This document shows positions 23,092 to 32,112 of a stretch of DNA of 38,919 bases, one piece after another. This stretch comes from Synergistaceae bacterium (GTDB taxonomy: Bacteria; Synergistota; Synergistia; Synergistales; Synergistaceae): positions 1-38,919 of the forward strand of contig JAISRE010000015.1 of NCBI GenBank assembly GCA_031273805.1, written 5' to 3'. The translations under genes and the position numbers were made by a program. Under the pieces are notes generated by a model. That model was not told the origin of the DNA. It ran no database searches and saw only the letters and a program-made list of their open reading frames with translations. Each line of letters starts with the position of its first letter. Positions within the stretch are counted from its first letter, which is position 1.

Positions 23092-25032
23092 ATGGTGTTT
23101 AATCTGATTCATATAAAAAATCTTTCGATGAACTTTGGCGAGAAGGTCATCATTAAAAACCTCAACTGGCTCATCACTGAAAACTCCAGAGTCGGCCTGG
23201 TCGGCGACAACGGAACCGGCAAGACCACGCTGCTGCGCATACTCGCGGGCAAAACAGAGCCGGAAGGCGGAAGTGTGGAGATCCCCTCTCGCATGACTAT
23301 TGGCTATCTTCCGCAGGACCTGATCGAACTCGGAGAGGGGCGCGTCATGGATTTTTTACGTGAGAGCGCAGGGATCTCGTCCGTTCTGGACAAACTCTCC
23401 GCAGTGGAAGCGTGTATTTCCAGCATACCGGATGGATCCAGGGAGCTGGCCAGATATCTTGCTGAGCATGAGGAGATCGAGCGAAACTTCGCGCATATGG
23501 GCGGGTATGAGTTCGACTCCATTGCGCTGCGAGTGTTGAAGGGCCTTGGATTTGCCTCAGGCGACCATAATAGGCTTTGCGGCGAGTTCTCCGGCGGCTG
23601 GCGAATGAGAATAGCCCTTGCGGCGATACTCCTCAGAAAACCGGACATTCTGCTGCTTGATGAGCCCACAAACCATCTCGACACCGAGAGCATGGAGTGG
23701 ATGGAGGGATGGCTGAAGGGTCACCGGGGGGTAATGGTCTTCGTATCTCATGACAGGCGCTTCATAGATCACATGGCGACGGAGATCGCGGACATGGCGC
23801 GAGGCGAGATCACACACTATTCTATGGGATACGAACAATACCTGATCGAGCGCGCCGCAGCTCGCGAGCGGCTCGAACGAGTAATCGAGGATCAGCGTGA
23901 GCGCATTGAGCAGATACAACACTTTATCGATCGATTTCGATACAAATCGAGCAAAGCAACCCAGGTACAGAGCCGCATCAAACAGCTGGAGAAGATGGAG
24001 ATATACGAAACGGACACCCCGAACCGAGGCATTAAGATAAAATTTCCAGAAGCGTCCCGCAGCGGATACGATGTCATAAGCGCTCAGTCACTCTCCAAGA
24101 GCTACGGCAATATCAGCGTTTTTTCCGGACTCGACATCGAAATACACAGGGGCGAGCGGGTCGCTCTGGTCGGCGTGAATGGCGCCGGCAAATCCACGCT
24201 GCTGCGGCTGCTCTCCGGGACCGAGGCGCCCGACAGCGGCAGCGTGAAGAGGGGCCACAACGTCAGGATGGCCTACTTTTCTCAGGAGAGCGCACAGAAC
24301 CTCAATTACTCACACACTGTATGGGAGGAGGCGTGCAGAACAGGTCCCTCTGTGACCGAAGCGGATAAACGCAGCCTTCTTGGAACTTTTCTCTTCAGCG
24401 GCGACGACATAAAAAAAACGATACGGGTTTTATCAGGCGGAGAGAAGTCCAGAGTCGCGCTGTTTAAACTGCTCCTCTCCGACTCGAATTTCCTGATTCT
24501 GGACGAACCAACAAATCACCTCGACATGAACACGCGGGAGATATTTCAGCAGGCGCTTACGCAATACGGGGGAACGCTCCTGATTGTCTCTCACGACAGG
24601 TTTTTTCTTGACAATCTCATCCAGCGGGTGATTGAAATTCGGGGCGGGCGGCTGTACAACTACTTGGGCAACTACTCACGGTTCATCGAGCGCAGGGAGG
24701 AGATGGCGCGCGCCTCAGAGCCGATGGAAAGATGTGAGCCTGTCCCCGTCGTCGACCAGAAGGAAAAGCGTCGTCAGGAAGCAGGCGAGCGCAATAGGAT
24801 TTACAGGGAGAGGAAGGTTCTAATCGATCAGATAGAGCCGCAGGAGGCAGAGATTGAACGCTTTGAATCTCGCCGGGACGAGATCGACATGAAGCTCTGC
24901 GATCCGGAACTGCTTGCCGATTCAGCGTCGGTGCAGAAATTGATGATAGAGCGAAAATCTATAGAGGACTCGCTTGCCAGGGCTTACGAAACCTGGGAGA
25001 TACTTTCGGCGTCACTGGAAAAAATCAAATAG
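23092..25032 (+). CDS. ABC-F ATPase (ribosome-associated, YdiF/Uup type)
   Basis: 646 residues from ATG 23092 (MVFNLIHIKNLSMNFGEK); the track's upstream TTG lacks a ribosome site, though none is strong here either. Two ABC domains in tandem have Walker A GDNGTGKTTLL and GVNGAGKSTLL, signatures FSGGWRMR and LSGGEKSR, and Walker B LLLDEPTNHLD and LILDEPTNHLD. Between them is the charged P-site tRNA-interaction linker (FRYKSSKATQVQSRIKQLEKME). There is no transmembrane domain. A C-terminal coiled-coil of about 100 residues (KRRQEAGERNRIYRERK onward) is typical of YdiF/Uup. Such proteins rescue or tune translating ribosomes; some give antibiotic resistance. Housekeeping is more likely, since the linker is not unusually long. 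Confidence 0.88.
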   Translation: MVFNLIHIKNLSMNFGEKVIIKNLNWLITENSRVGLVGDNGTGKTTLLRILAGKTEPEGGSVEIPSRMTIGYLPQDLIELGEGRVMDFLRESAGISSVLDKLSAVEACISSIPDGSRELARYLAEHEEIERNFAHMGGYEFDSIALRVLKGLGFASGDHNRLCGEFSGGWRMRIALAAILLRKPDILLLDEPTNHLDTESMEWMEGWLKGHRGVMVFVSHDRRFIDHMATEIADMARGEITHYSMGYEQYLIERAAARERLERVIEDQRERIEQIQHFIDRFRYKSSKATQVQSRIKQLEKMEIYETDTPNRGIKIKFPEASRSGYDVISAQSLSKSYGNISVFSGLDIEIHRGERVALVGVNGAGKSTLLRLLSGTEAPDSGSVKRGHNVRMAYFSQESAQNLNYSHTVWEEACRTGPSVTEADKRSLLGTFLFSGDDIKKTIRVLSGGEKSRVALFKLLLSDSNFLILDEPTNHLDMNTREIFQQALTQYGGTLLIVSHDRFFLDNLIQRVIEIRGGRLYNYLGNYSRFIERREEMARASEPMERCEPVPVVDQKEKRRQEAGERNRIYRERKVLIDQIEPQEAEIERFESRRDEIDMKLCDPELLADSASVQKLMIERKSIEDSLARAYETWEILSASLEKIK

Positions 25033-25073
25033 CCGCCAATTAAACCCGATAATGTCCGCAAACTGACGGTTCC

Positions 25074-25799
25074 TCACATGAGTGCCTTGAGGCCGGTCAG
25101 AAATTCTCCTATTCCATCGTTTGTGCGGTAATCCGCAATGTAGTCCATGGGCGTTATGTCACGGTTGCATATCACGAGCAGGGCTCCGGCGTTCTTTGCT
25201 ATGGCGGGAAACTGATTCGCGGGCGATACCTGAAGCGACGAACCCATCACAATGAATACATCCGACTTCTCCGCCGCGCTCCAGGACGCTTCAAGCGCGT
25301 CCACAGGCAGGCTTTCGCCAAACAGAACCACTCCTGGACGAAGATATCCGCCGCACTCGGGACAGGGTGTGCGCGCTATAAACTCCTCCTGCGTCGATGG
25401 GGCTCCGCACTCCATACAGCGAACCTTGCCTACGGAGCCGTGAAGCTCATATACCGTACGTGAGCCTGCTGCGGCGTGCAGACCGTCTATATTCTGGGTT
25501 ATGATGCAGCGAACTATCCCAAGCGCCTCCAGCTCGGCTAAGATTTTATGCCCGACGTTTGGCGCCGCGTCTCTCATTTGTATGAAGCGGTTTGAGTAAA
25601 ACGAGTGAAATTTGTTGTAGTTGTTCCTCATGGCTGTGACAGTGGCCAGCTCCATTGGGTCTGACACATTCCACATGCCGCCCTTCGAGCGAAAATCCGG
25701 CAGCCCCGACTCCGTGCTCATTCCAGCGCCGGTGAAAATAACCGTGTTGGAGCTATTCACCATGCGTTTGGCCAGTGATCTCAAAATTTCCTCTCTCAA
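25074..25799 (-). CDS. cobB: Sir2-family NAD-dependent protein deacylase
   Basis: 241 residues. NAD-binding motif GAGMSTESGLPDFRSKGG, catalytic TQNIDGLH with its histidine, and a downstream HGS (ELHGSVG). Zinc cysteines are in CMECG and CPECGG. MGSSLQVSPA is the second NAD-contact motif. Length and order fit a bacterial sirtuin that removes acetyl or succinyl groups from lysine. The start is a TTG at 25799 with a GGAG and a GAGGAG just upstream; ATG at residue 13 is an alternative. Convergent with ABC-F (41 bases apart). In an organism that makes much acetyl-CoA or acetyl-phosphate, deacetylation of enzymes such as acetyl-CoA synthetase would be a reasonable task, but that is inference. Confidence 0.9.
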   Translation of the reverse strand: MREEILRSLAKRMVNSSNTVIFTGAGMSTESGLPDFRSKGGMWNVSDPMELATVTAMRNNYNKFHSFYSNRFIQMRDAAPNVGHKILAELEALGIVRCIITQNIDGLHAAAGSRTVYELHGSVGKVRCMECGAPSTQEEFIARTPCPECGGYLRPGVVLFGESLPVDALEASWSAAEKSDVFIVMGSSLQVSPANQFPAIAKNAGALLVICNRDITPMDYIADYRTNDGIGEFLTGLKALM

Positions 25800-25817
25800 A
25801 TCTCCTCACTCCTTGCT

Positions 25818-25845
25818 TCCCTAAGGAATCGCTGATTGATCGTTA
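25818..25845. repeat. Isolated end of the MITE-like repeat overlapping the citF stop codon
   Basis: CCCTAAGGAATCGCTGATTGATCGTTA matches the element end seen at 8221 (AAGGCTGATTTATCGTTA) and 12027. Only one end is present. The final TTA, read on the minus strand, is the TAA stop of citF. Confidence 0.6.
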
Positions 25846-27405
25846 ACTCTCCAGTTGTCGCACGACGTCTATGACCGTGCCGTCGCGCCACTCTACAACC
25901 CCGACAATTCGATCAGTCGTATGAACCGGTTCCATCGAGCCGCTCAGCCCGCGCGCCCTGTCTGCAAGTTCATCGATGGAAACGAGAGGAGTATCATCTC
26001 CGCAGTTGAACTCCTGCCATGACTCCATTAAATCCTTGCGACGCGGATTTATAGTCACGCCGTACTCAGTGACAATCGCGTCGACCACCTGGCCGGGAGT
26101 CGTCAAGGTGTGCACTCTATCCACGACACAGGGTATTCGCCCGCGAAGCAGAGGCTGAGCGATTATGGTGAGCTTAGCTCCCGCAGCTGTGTCCTGGTGT
26201 CCTCCTATCCCGTGAAGCAACGCTCCGTCAGCCTCCGTGTTGACGTTGGCGTTGAAGTCCACATCAACCTCTGTGGCGCCCAATATGACAACGTCAAGCA
26301 TGTTCACGGCCGCTCCGCAGTTCCAGGGATTGGCGTACCAGTCCGCCGATATCTCGATATGGTCAGAGTCACACGCTATGGACTTCACTGCGTCGAGGTC
26401 GAACGACTGGACGTCCATCAACTTTTTGACAAGCCCCTCCTTGAGAAGATCGACAAAGTAGCCGGTAATGCCGCCTAGTCCGAAACTCGCCCGGATATCT
26501 TTGCGCCTCATAGCCTCCTTCATGAACGCGGTAACCGCAAGCGGTATGCCGCCTGCTCCGGTCTGAAAGCTGATGCCGTCCATAAAATAAGGCGACGACT
26601 CGATCAGGCTGGACGCGTATTTAGCTATCAAGAGCCGCAGCGGGTCCTTGGTGACGCTGGTGGTGCCCGATACGATTCCCGCAGGGTCTCCAATTTTTTC
26701 GCACACCGCGACGAAATCGACATAGATACCGGGAATGGATATGGGAGAGATCGGGTAGCTTTGAAGGTTGTCGGTAACCGCTATAACGCAGTCAGCATAC
26801 TCGGCGTCGGTAAAGGCATACCCTATGGAGCCGCACGCGGATCTGCCCATTCGACCGGAGATATTGCCGGTTCGGTCTGCGGCAGGGGCCGCAATGAAGG
26901 CGGCGTCTATATGAACTTCGCCCGATATCACCGCTCTGGGCCTGCCGCCGTGACTGCGGAGGATGACCGGAGTATCCATGCCCCCCTCCGACACTAGCTG
27001 ACCTATCGGGCCATTCACGGACCCCATTATCCTGCTGACCACCCCGCTCTTTATGTGGGGAATTATATTTTTGTGAATCCCAAAAAGAGCGGTTGGGAAT
27101 ATGGTCAGGTCTCGTATGCCCATCTCCGCGCAGGCGTCAATTACTTGATTCACCACATAATCGCCATTGCGCAGATGATGATGAAAGGAGATCGTCATGC
27201 CGCTCCTGATGCCAGCGGCGGATATTGCGTCCTTTATTCCGCCCGCAACCTTGCTTCCCCCGTTCGGCACAGAGGCCCTGATTCTCCCTCCGCTGCGGCG
27301 CGCGTCAGGTTTGCGCGCGAACGGTCCTTCATATAATTTGCCGGCGGTGTCGCCGTAACCATCTATTCGTGTCGGGATGTCCCTATTTGCAGCGTTTACA
27401 GGCAT
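25843..27405 (-). CDS. citF: Citrate lyase alpha subunit (citrate CoA-transferase)
   Basis: 520 residues, normal for CitF. It moves the acyl-carrier protein thioester from acetyl to citryl in the citrate lyase complex, which splits citrate into acetate and oxaloacetate. Recognisable stretches are SVPNGGSKVAGG, ISFHHHLRNGDYVVN, FMDGISFQTGAGG, and GGHQDTAAGAKL near the C-terminus. The ribosome site AGAGGTTGAG precedes ATG 27405. It follows citE by 4 bases, giving the order citD-citE-citF. The stop codon lies in a repeat end, so the last residues may have been altered. Confidence 0.95.
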   Translation of the reverse strand: MPVNAANRDIPTRIDGYGDTAGKLYEGPFARKPDARRSGGRIRASVPNGGSKVAGGIKDAISAAGIRSGMTISFHHHLRNGDYVVNQVIDACAEMGIRDLTIFPTALFGIHKNIIPHIKSGVVSRIMGSVNGPIGQLVSEGGMDTPVILRSHGGRPRAVISGEVHIDAAFIAAPAADRTGNISGRMGRSACGSIGYAFTDAEYADCVIAVTDNLQSYPISPISIPGIYVDFVAVCEKIGDPAGIVSGTTSVTKDPLRLLIAKYASSLIESSPYFMDGISFQTGAGGIPLAVTAFMKEAMRRKDIRASFGLGGITGYFVDLLKEGLVKKLMDVQSFDLDAVKSIACDSDHIEISADWYANPWNCGAAVNMLDVVILGATEVDVDFNANVNTEADGALLHGIGGHQDTAAGAKLTIIAQPLLRGRIPCVVDRVHTLTTPGQVVDAIVTEYGVTINPRRKDLMESWQEFNCGDDTPLVSIDELADRARGLSGSMEPVHTTDRIVGVVEWRDGTVIDVVRQLES

Positions 27406-27409
27406 AGTC

Positions 27410-28288
27410 TCAACCTCTGTTCTCAGATTTGCCCATCTGTCCCGCGCGCTCCAGAGTAAACTCTGCGCGGCGTATCACAGGAGCGTCAATCATTCGTCCG
27501 TCAAGGGCCACTGCGCCGAGTCCCCGCTCCGCAGCTTCTTTCGCAGCCGCCACTATCCTTTGCGCGGTATCGATCTCTCTGTCCGTAGGGGTGTATATCT
27601 CATGAATTATAGGTATCTGGCTCGGATGAATGACGCTCTTGCCATCGAAGCCCAGTTGTTTCACAAAACCGGCCTCTCTTCTCAGGCCATCCCCGTCGGA
27701 TATATTTGGAAACACGGTATCGAGCGCGTCGACCCCTGCCGCGCGCGCGGCCACAATTAACATTCGCCGGACCCATTCGAGCTCCGTACCCTCTTTACTG
27801 CGGCTGGTGCGCAGATCAGCGGCCAGATCCTCGCCCCCGGGGATTATAGCCGTCACCCTTGGCGATGACTTAGCTATATCATAAGCATTCCATACGCCCA
27901 GCGCGGTCTCGAGCAGGCAAAAAATTTTAGTGCTGCCCACCTGAACGCCGGATTTCGACTCGACAGATGAGATCTCCTCGTCCAGATCTTTAACGGCCTG
28001 AGGCGTCTCGACCTTCGGAGCGCGCACACCTGAAACCCCCTGAGGCACCACGAAGGATATATCCTCCCGCCAAAGATCAGTTTCAGTCCCATTGATGCGC
28101 ACTGTAACCTCGCATTTCCCAAACTCGCCCCGTTTTAACACGTCACGCGCCAAAATTCTCGCCGCATCCTTTTCATGCCTGCTGACCGAGTCCTCCAAAT
28201 CTATTATCAAACCATCCGGCTTGAAGAGATGCCCGCGCAGCAACATGTTTGGATTGTTGCCGGGAAGATAGAGCATTGTCCTCCTCAT
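27410..28288 (-). CDS. citE: Citrate lyase beta subunit (citryl-ACP lyase)
   Basis: 292 residues. It cleaves citryl-ACP into acetyl-ACP and oxaloacetate. The N-terminus MRRTMLYLPGNNPNML and IIDLEDSVSRHEKD are standard CitE, as are the Arg in VRINGTETDLW, the Glu in LLETALGVWNAY and GGEDLAADL with metal-binding acids. The C-terminal GFDGKSVIHPSQI is conserved. Its ATG overlaps the citD stop (ATGA) and citF follows after 4 bases. No citC ligase, citX or citG for the prosthetic group is present in the window; they must be encoded elsewhere if the complex is active. Confidence 0.95.
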   Translation of the reverse strand: MRRTMLYLPGNNPNMLLRGHLFKPDGLIIDLEDSVSRHEKDAARILARDVLKRGEFGKCEVTVRINGTETDLWREDISFVVPQGVSGVRAPKVETPQAVKDLDEEISSVESKSGVQVGSTKIFCLLETALGVWNAYDIAKSSPRVTAIIPGGEDLAADLRTSRSKEGTELEWVRRMLIVAARAAGVDALDTVFPNISDGDGLRREAGFVKQLGFDGKSVIHPSQIPIIHEIYTPTDREIDTAQRIVAAAKEAAERGLGAVALDGRMIDAPVIRRAEFTLERAGQMGKSENRG

Positions 28289-28575
28289 GATTCGTATACA
28301 CCGATGAAACGTAAATATGCAGCCTCCACGCGCGCACCGAGCACCACGTCAATGGCTCCGTTATCCTGCACATCCACTTTCAGGCATGCATCCTGTGAAG
28401 CGCCAAGCGACTCCAGCACATCGGCGACCTTAGCTTGCATAGCCGCTTTGAACCTTGCCGCACTGATGCCGGATATCTCAATTATCATGGGGCAGTCCGA
28501 CTCCGCTATGGTCACGCGGCAATCCATAGACTCAACCGTCCCAGCCTGTGCTACCTTTATGGCAGATGCGTCCAC
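28285..28575 (-). CDS. citD: Citrate lyase gamma subunit (acyl carrier protein)
   Basis: 96 residues, the usual CitD length. It carries the phosphoribosyl-dephospho-CoA group on a serine; S16 in AGTVESMDC sits at the conserved position. The start codon is GTG at 28575 with GGAGG 7 bases upstream. First gene of citDEF. The conserved serine implies a functional carrier. Confidence 0.93.
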   Translation of the reverse strand: MDASAIKVAQAGTVESMDCRVTIAESDCPMIIEISGISAARFKAAMQAKVADVLESLGASQDACLKVDVQDNGAIDVVLGARVEAAYLRFIGVYES

Positions 28576-28676
28576 GTTCTGTCCTCCTTATTATTTAGAA
28601 GCCTGATATCGTAATAGCACAGATTATTTTATTGCCAGTTTTTTTAAAAAAAGAGAGTAAATTGGCTCAATACAAT

Positions 28677-30872
28677 TCAGGAGATAGTGTATTTTACCTC
28701 CTTTGGAAAATGAACGAATTTGCTCTCAAATTCATTATAAGGCATAGGCGCCGCAAAAAGATACCCCTGGCCATAATCACAGCGGGCGCTTTTTAAAAAT
28801 TCCAGCTGATCCTCGGTCTCCACTCCCTCGCATACTACCTTTACGCCTATTTGTCCCGACATGTCGACTATGCTCTTTATAATCTTTTTGCTCCTCTCGG
28901 ATGTCACCGTCTCCTTCAGGAACTCCTTGTCGATCTTCAGCACATCAACCGGTAGTTCGCGAAGCGTATTGAGCGATGAGTAGCCCGAACCAAAGTCGTC
29001 CATGGAAATGGAGAAGCCCATTTTCTTGATCGAGTGCAGCAGCGAACGAATTGACTTGTAATCCTTGCCGAATAGAGCGCTCTCCGTTATCTCGAACTCA
29101 ATATATCGATGCGGCACATGATATCTGTCGATTACATTCGACAGTCTCGCAATATAATTTGGGAACGCCAATGTGACTCTGGAGAGGTTTACGGATATCT
29201 GATATGGAGTAAAGCCGTTATCGAGCTCTCCCTGAATCATTTGCAGCACTTTGGAGAGCATGAAAAAATCCACCTCGACTATAAAACCGTTATTCTCAAA
29301 GATAGGCACGAAAGCATCCGGAACAACGAACCCCAGCTCCGGAGAACTCCATCGAACGAGCGCCTCTCCTCCGCTGCATATACCTGATGATATACTCCAC
29401 TTCGGTTGAATATACAGCAAAAACTCCTCGTTGTTGAGGGCCTGGAACATATTTTTCTCTATATTTTTCTGCGCGCTCAGACGCTTTTGAAGGTCTTTGC
29501 AGAATACCACGTCATTGGGCCAGTGCAGTGTTTTCGCATCCTTCATAGCCAGCAGCGAGGCATCGAAGGAGTTTCTGAACATCTCCGGGTCTCTGTTGAC
29601 GCCGCAGACGCCAAATTTGAAGGATACCATCTGCCGATATTCCGTTCCCAGGATATCCGACACAGCGTTCATCAAATTTTTCCTGAGGTCGTCTATCATA
29701 TCCTCCGTCTTTCTCGACAGAGCGACGAAAACGTCGCTGTTGAGCCTTACCCCGCAGTGACAGTTCGATTTCAGCACGCCGGCCACAGCGCGAAGCAGGT
29801 TGTCTCCCGCTTTGAAACCGAACATGATGTTAAATCTATTAAAGTTTGCTATATCTATACATACCAGACAGTAATCCTCGGGCGAGCGATCCTCCAGAAA
29901 TTTTTCCACACTCAAATGCATGGACAGGCCATTTCCAAGCCCCGTGAGATTGTCCAAGCTGTTTTCCATGCGGCTGCGGACTCTGATATCATACCTCCAA
30001 CGCACGCCTATGAGCACTATTGTTATAATCAGCATGAGCAGAAGTACGAGGAATAAAGACGCGGCCTTACGTATGGAGGCTGAGAGCGTTTGCAGCGATG
30101 GCGTCGAAAAATATGCCCCTATCAGCCATCCGGCGGGCTCATTCAGCAGCATGTATGCCCTGTATCCCGGACCGCTGTCAAATGGCTCCACGAACTGAGT
30201 CCGGTTAAGCCTGCTGAATGTTGAAAGCCCCCCAGCCACTATCCCTTCATCGACATCCTCATCCCCCGATCCATTCAGGAATGAGGCGGATTTATTGCTC
30301 AGCTCGTCAAAGATCGAGATGTAACCCTTCTGCGGGTACAGCCCGGAGATGAGTTTCGAGGCGAAGCTCTCCTTGCTCTCGACATGCGCCAGGTAAAACT
30401 CGAACTCCGAGGGCACAGGCGCCAACAGAACCACGTTATTTATCCCACGTTCACGGTCATAGACCGTAGCGGCCATCCACCCCTTTTGAAAGGCATCAGG
30501 GTCGAAAGAGTGTATTTTAGAATATTTGACGCCGTCAGAGCGGTACACATTTCCCTCGAGATCCATGATAGCGAGCATGGAGCCTTTATCTGGGTTCTTT
30601 CCCCACCGTCTCTCCAGATCACTCAGCGCCCTCAGCGCGCCGTCCATATCGGCGACGTCCTTAAAATCTGTGGACTCCGCCATCGCGCTGAGTATCTTCG
30701 ATTCGTACTCGATGATCTGACGCGCCTCTCTATACGCGGTGTTGATCATTGTGAGCACCGCCTGGTGCGAGTAGTCGTCGATCGATTTATCGATTATGCT
30801 GATCAGCGTAGCACAGATCAATATTATCAAAATAGAGATCACCATGAATAGGCGAGAGAGTTTAACATCCAT
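28677..30872 (-). CDS. Membrane-bound c-di-GMP phosphodiesterase with degenerate GGDEF
   Basis: 731 residues. A transmembrane helix at about 8-28, an extracytoplasmic sensor domain (about 30-268, Cache-like in layout), a second helix (271-290), GGDEF domain (300-450) and EAL domain (475-725). The GGDEF signature is replaced by LNSDVF, so cyclase activity is not expected. The EAL domain has E503-A-L in GGEALVRW, ISVNLSR, DDFGSGYSSL, LKIDKEF, EGVETEDQ and QGYLFAAPMP, all residues needed for hydrolysis of c-di-GMP to pGpG. The start lies 6 bases after the stop of the cyclase gene, so the pair is an operon that makes and breaks c-di-GMP. The signal sensed is unknown. Confidence 0.9.
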   Translation of the reverse strand: MDVKLSRLFMVISILIILICATLISIIDKSIDDYSHQAVLTMINTAYREARQIIEYESKILSAMAESTDFKDVADMDGALRALSDLERRWGKNPDKGSMLAIMDLEGNVYRSDGVKYSKIHSFDPDAFQKGWMAATVYDRERGINNVVLLAPVPSEFEFYLAHVESKESFASKLISGLYPQKGYISIFDELSNKSASFLNGSGDEDVDEGIVAGGLSTFSRLNRTQFVEPFDSGPGYRAYMLLNEPAGWLIGAYFSTPSLQTLSASIRKAASLFLVLLLMLIITIVLIGVRWRYDIRVRSRMENSLDNLTGLGNGLSMHLSVEKFLEDRSPEDYCLVCIDIANFNRFNIMFGFKAGDNLLRAVAGVLKSNCHCGVRLNSDVFVALSRKTEDMIDDLRKNLMNAVSDILGTEYRQMVSFKFGVCGVNRDPEMFRNSFDASLLAMKDAKTLHWPNDVVFCKDLQKRLSAQKNIEKNMFQALNNEEFLLYIQPKWSISSGICSGGEALVRWSSPELGFVVPDAFVPIFENNGFIVEVDFFMLSKVLQMIQGELDNGFTPYQISVNLSRVTLAFPNYIARLSNVIDRYHVPHRYIEFEITESALFGKDYKSIRSLLHSIKKMGFSISMDDFGSGYSSLNTLRELPVDVLKIDKEFLKETVTSERSKKIIKSIVDMSGQIGVKVVCEGVETEDQLEFLKSARCDYGQGYLFAAPMPYNEFESKFVHFPKEVKYTIS

Positions 30873-30878
30873 GACGCA

Positions 30879-31928
30879 TCACCTGTTTTCCCTCGTCTCT
30901 TTCTTCCTGTCGTACATTCTGTGATCCGCTTCGTTTATCATTTCGTGAAGTCCAAGCTGTGAAACATCGCCTATGCAATATCCCACCGAGAAATTTATCT
31001 TTTCCAGCTCATCCACATAAAGCAAGTTGTACGAGATCACACGCTCATTGACATTCGTCAGGAAACTCGATGCCATTTCCTCATTGCCATGCCTGAATAT
31101 CGCAATGAATTCATCACCGCCGTAACGCCCCACAAACCCGAATGACTCTCCCTCCTCCTTGAGAATACGACCGAGAGCCAGGATATTCTTGTCGCCTCCC
31201 CGCCGTCCAAACTTCTTATTGGCGCTTTTCAGATCATTCATGTCGAATACGAATACCGCAACGTCGTCATCCGGCGGCGAATTCGTCATACACGTTATCT
31301 CCCTCTCGCAGCTCGTCCGGTTTGGCAGCTGAGTCAGAGCGTCCTCAAACGCTATCTGTCCCAGAGATTCCGCGTTCAGTTTCAACGCGCGGGAATAAAC
31401 ATATCCCGCCAGTCCGTACAACAACAGCAGAAAGAAGACGACATCAGCGAATATGATATAATTCAACGACTTTGATATCTTGTTCTCGATATCCGCCTCA
31501 GCCAATCCGACGGTTCTGTCCACAAGGTCGAAAAATGACTCGCTCAGCATATACAGACGAGAGCAGTCCTCCGTTTCGCGAGCTCTGTGAACCTCACTCA
31601 CTATATCGACCCAGCGTCTCTGTACTTCCATCATGTTGCCCTTAAAAACTTCGCTGTCCAGCTCGTTGAGGTTGTTTATTCTGCCGCCCTCCAACAGTTC
31701 TTTTATGATAAAATCAATCCTGGACATCAGCTCGTCGTCACGATATCCCGCCATTTCCTTTTTGATCAGTCTCTGCGTACCCCCTCTTACAATGCCCGCG
31801 TAGTTCACTATCCTTGCGTTGCCCTGAAGCTGTATGATCGACTTAATTGACAGGATGCTGGTGCCAAGGAAAAGCAGGATCATTATCAGTATTGCAATGC
31901 TGTCTTTCTTGCGGAGGAGAGTTTCCAT
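30879..31928 (-). CDS. Membrane-bound diguanylate cyclase
   Basis: 349 residues. Transmembrane helix about 11-30, an extracytoplasmic helical sensor (31-155) that includes NYAGIVRGGTQRLIKKE, a PilJ/NarX-like signature I have seen in this protein type, a second helix (158-178), then a GGDEF domain with intact GRYGGDEFIAIF (about 268-279). The I-site RxxD five residues before GGDEF is not evident (ESFGFVG), so product inhibition may be weak. It is the first gene of the c-di-GMP pair; the ribosome site is weak (GGCAGGGCG). It diverges from the NYN gene across a 184-base AT-rich gap. Confidence 0.9.
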   Translation of the reverse strand: METLLRKKDSIAILIMILLFLGTSILSIKSIIQLQGNARIVNYAGIVRGGTQRLIKKEMAGYRDDELMSRIDFIIKELLEGGRINNLNELDSEVFKGNMMEVQRRWVDIVSEVHRARETEDCSRLYMLSESFFDLVDRTVGLAEADIENKISKSLNYIIFADVVFFLLLLYGLAGYVYSRALKLNAESLGQIAFEDALTQLPNRTSCEREITCMTNSPPDDDVAVFVFDMNDLKSANKKFGRRGGDKNILALGRILKEEGESFGFVGRYGGDEFIAIFRHGNEEMASSFLTNVNERVISYNLLYVDELEKINFSVGYCIGDVSQLGLHEMINEADHRMYDRKKETRENR

Positions 31929-32112
31929 TCAATATCGCCCTGCCTTTGCAAAATAAGCTGCTAATATTATATGTTAAAGCAAGATTCACCATCAAAGTCA
32001 AAAACGAAACAAAAACCCGGAGAAATACTGAAAAAACAGCAGGCAATATCTTTGCATACAGAGAGTATAATCAGTGTGCGAAAAAAAATTTTTTTGAAAA
32101 TGAGGAGACATT

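Noticed and set aside
22900-23112. Minus-strand 70-residue ORF
   Set aside because: Runs through the palindrome and the ABC-F start; no ribosome site and no known similarity.
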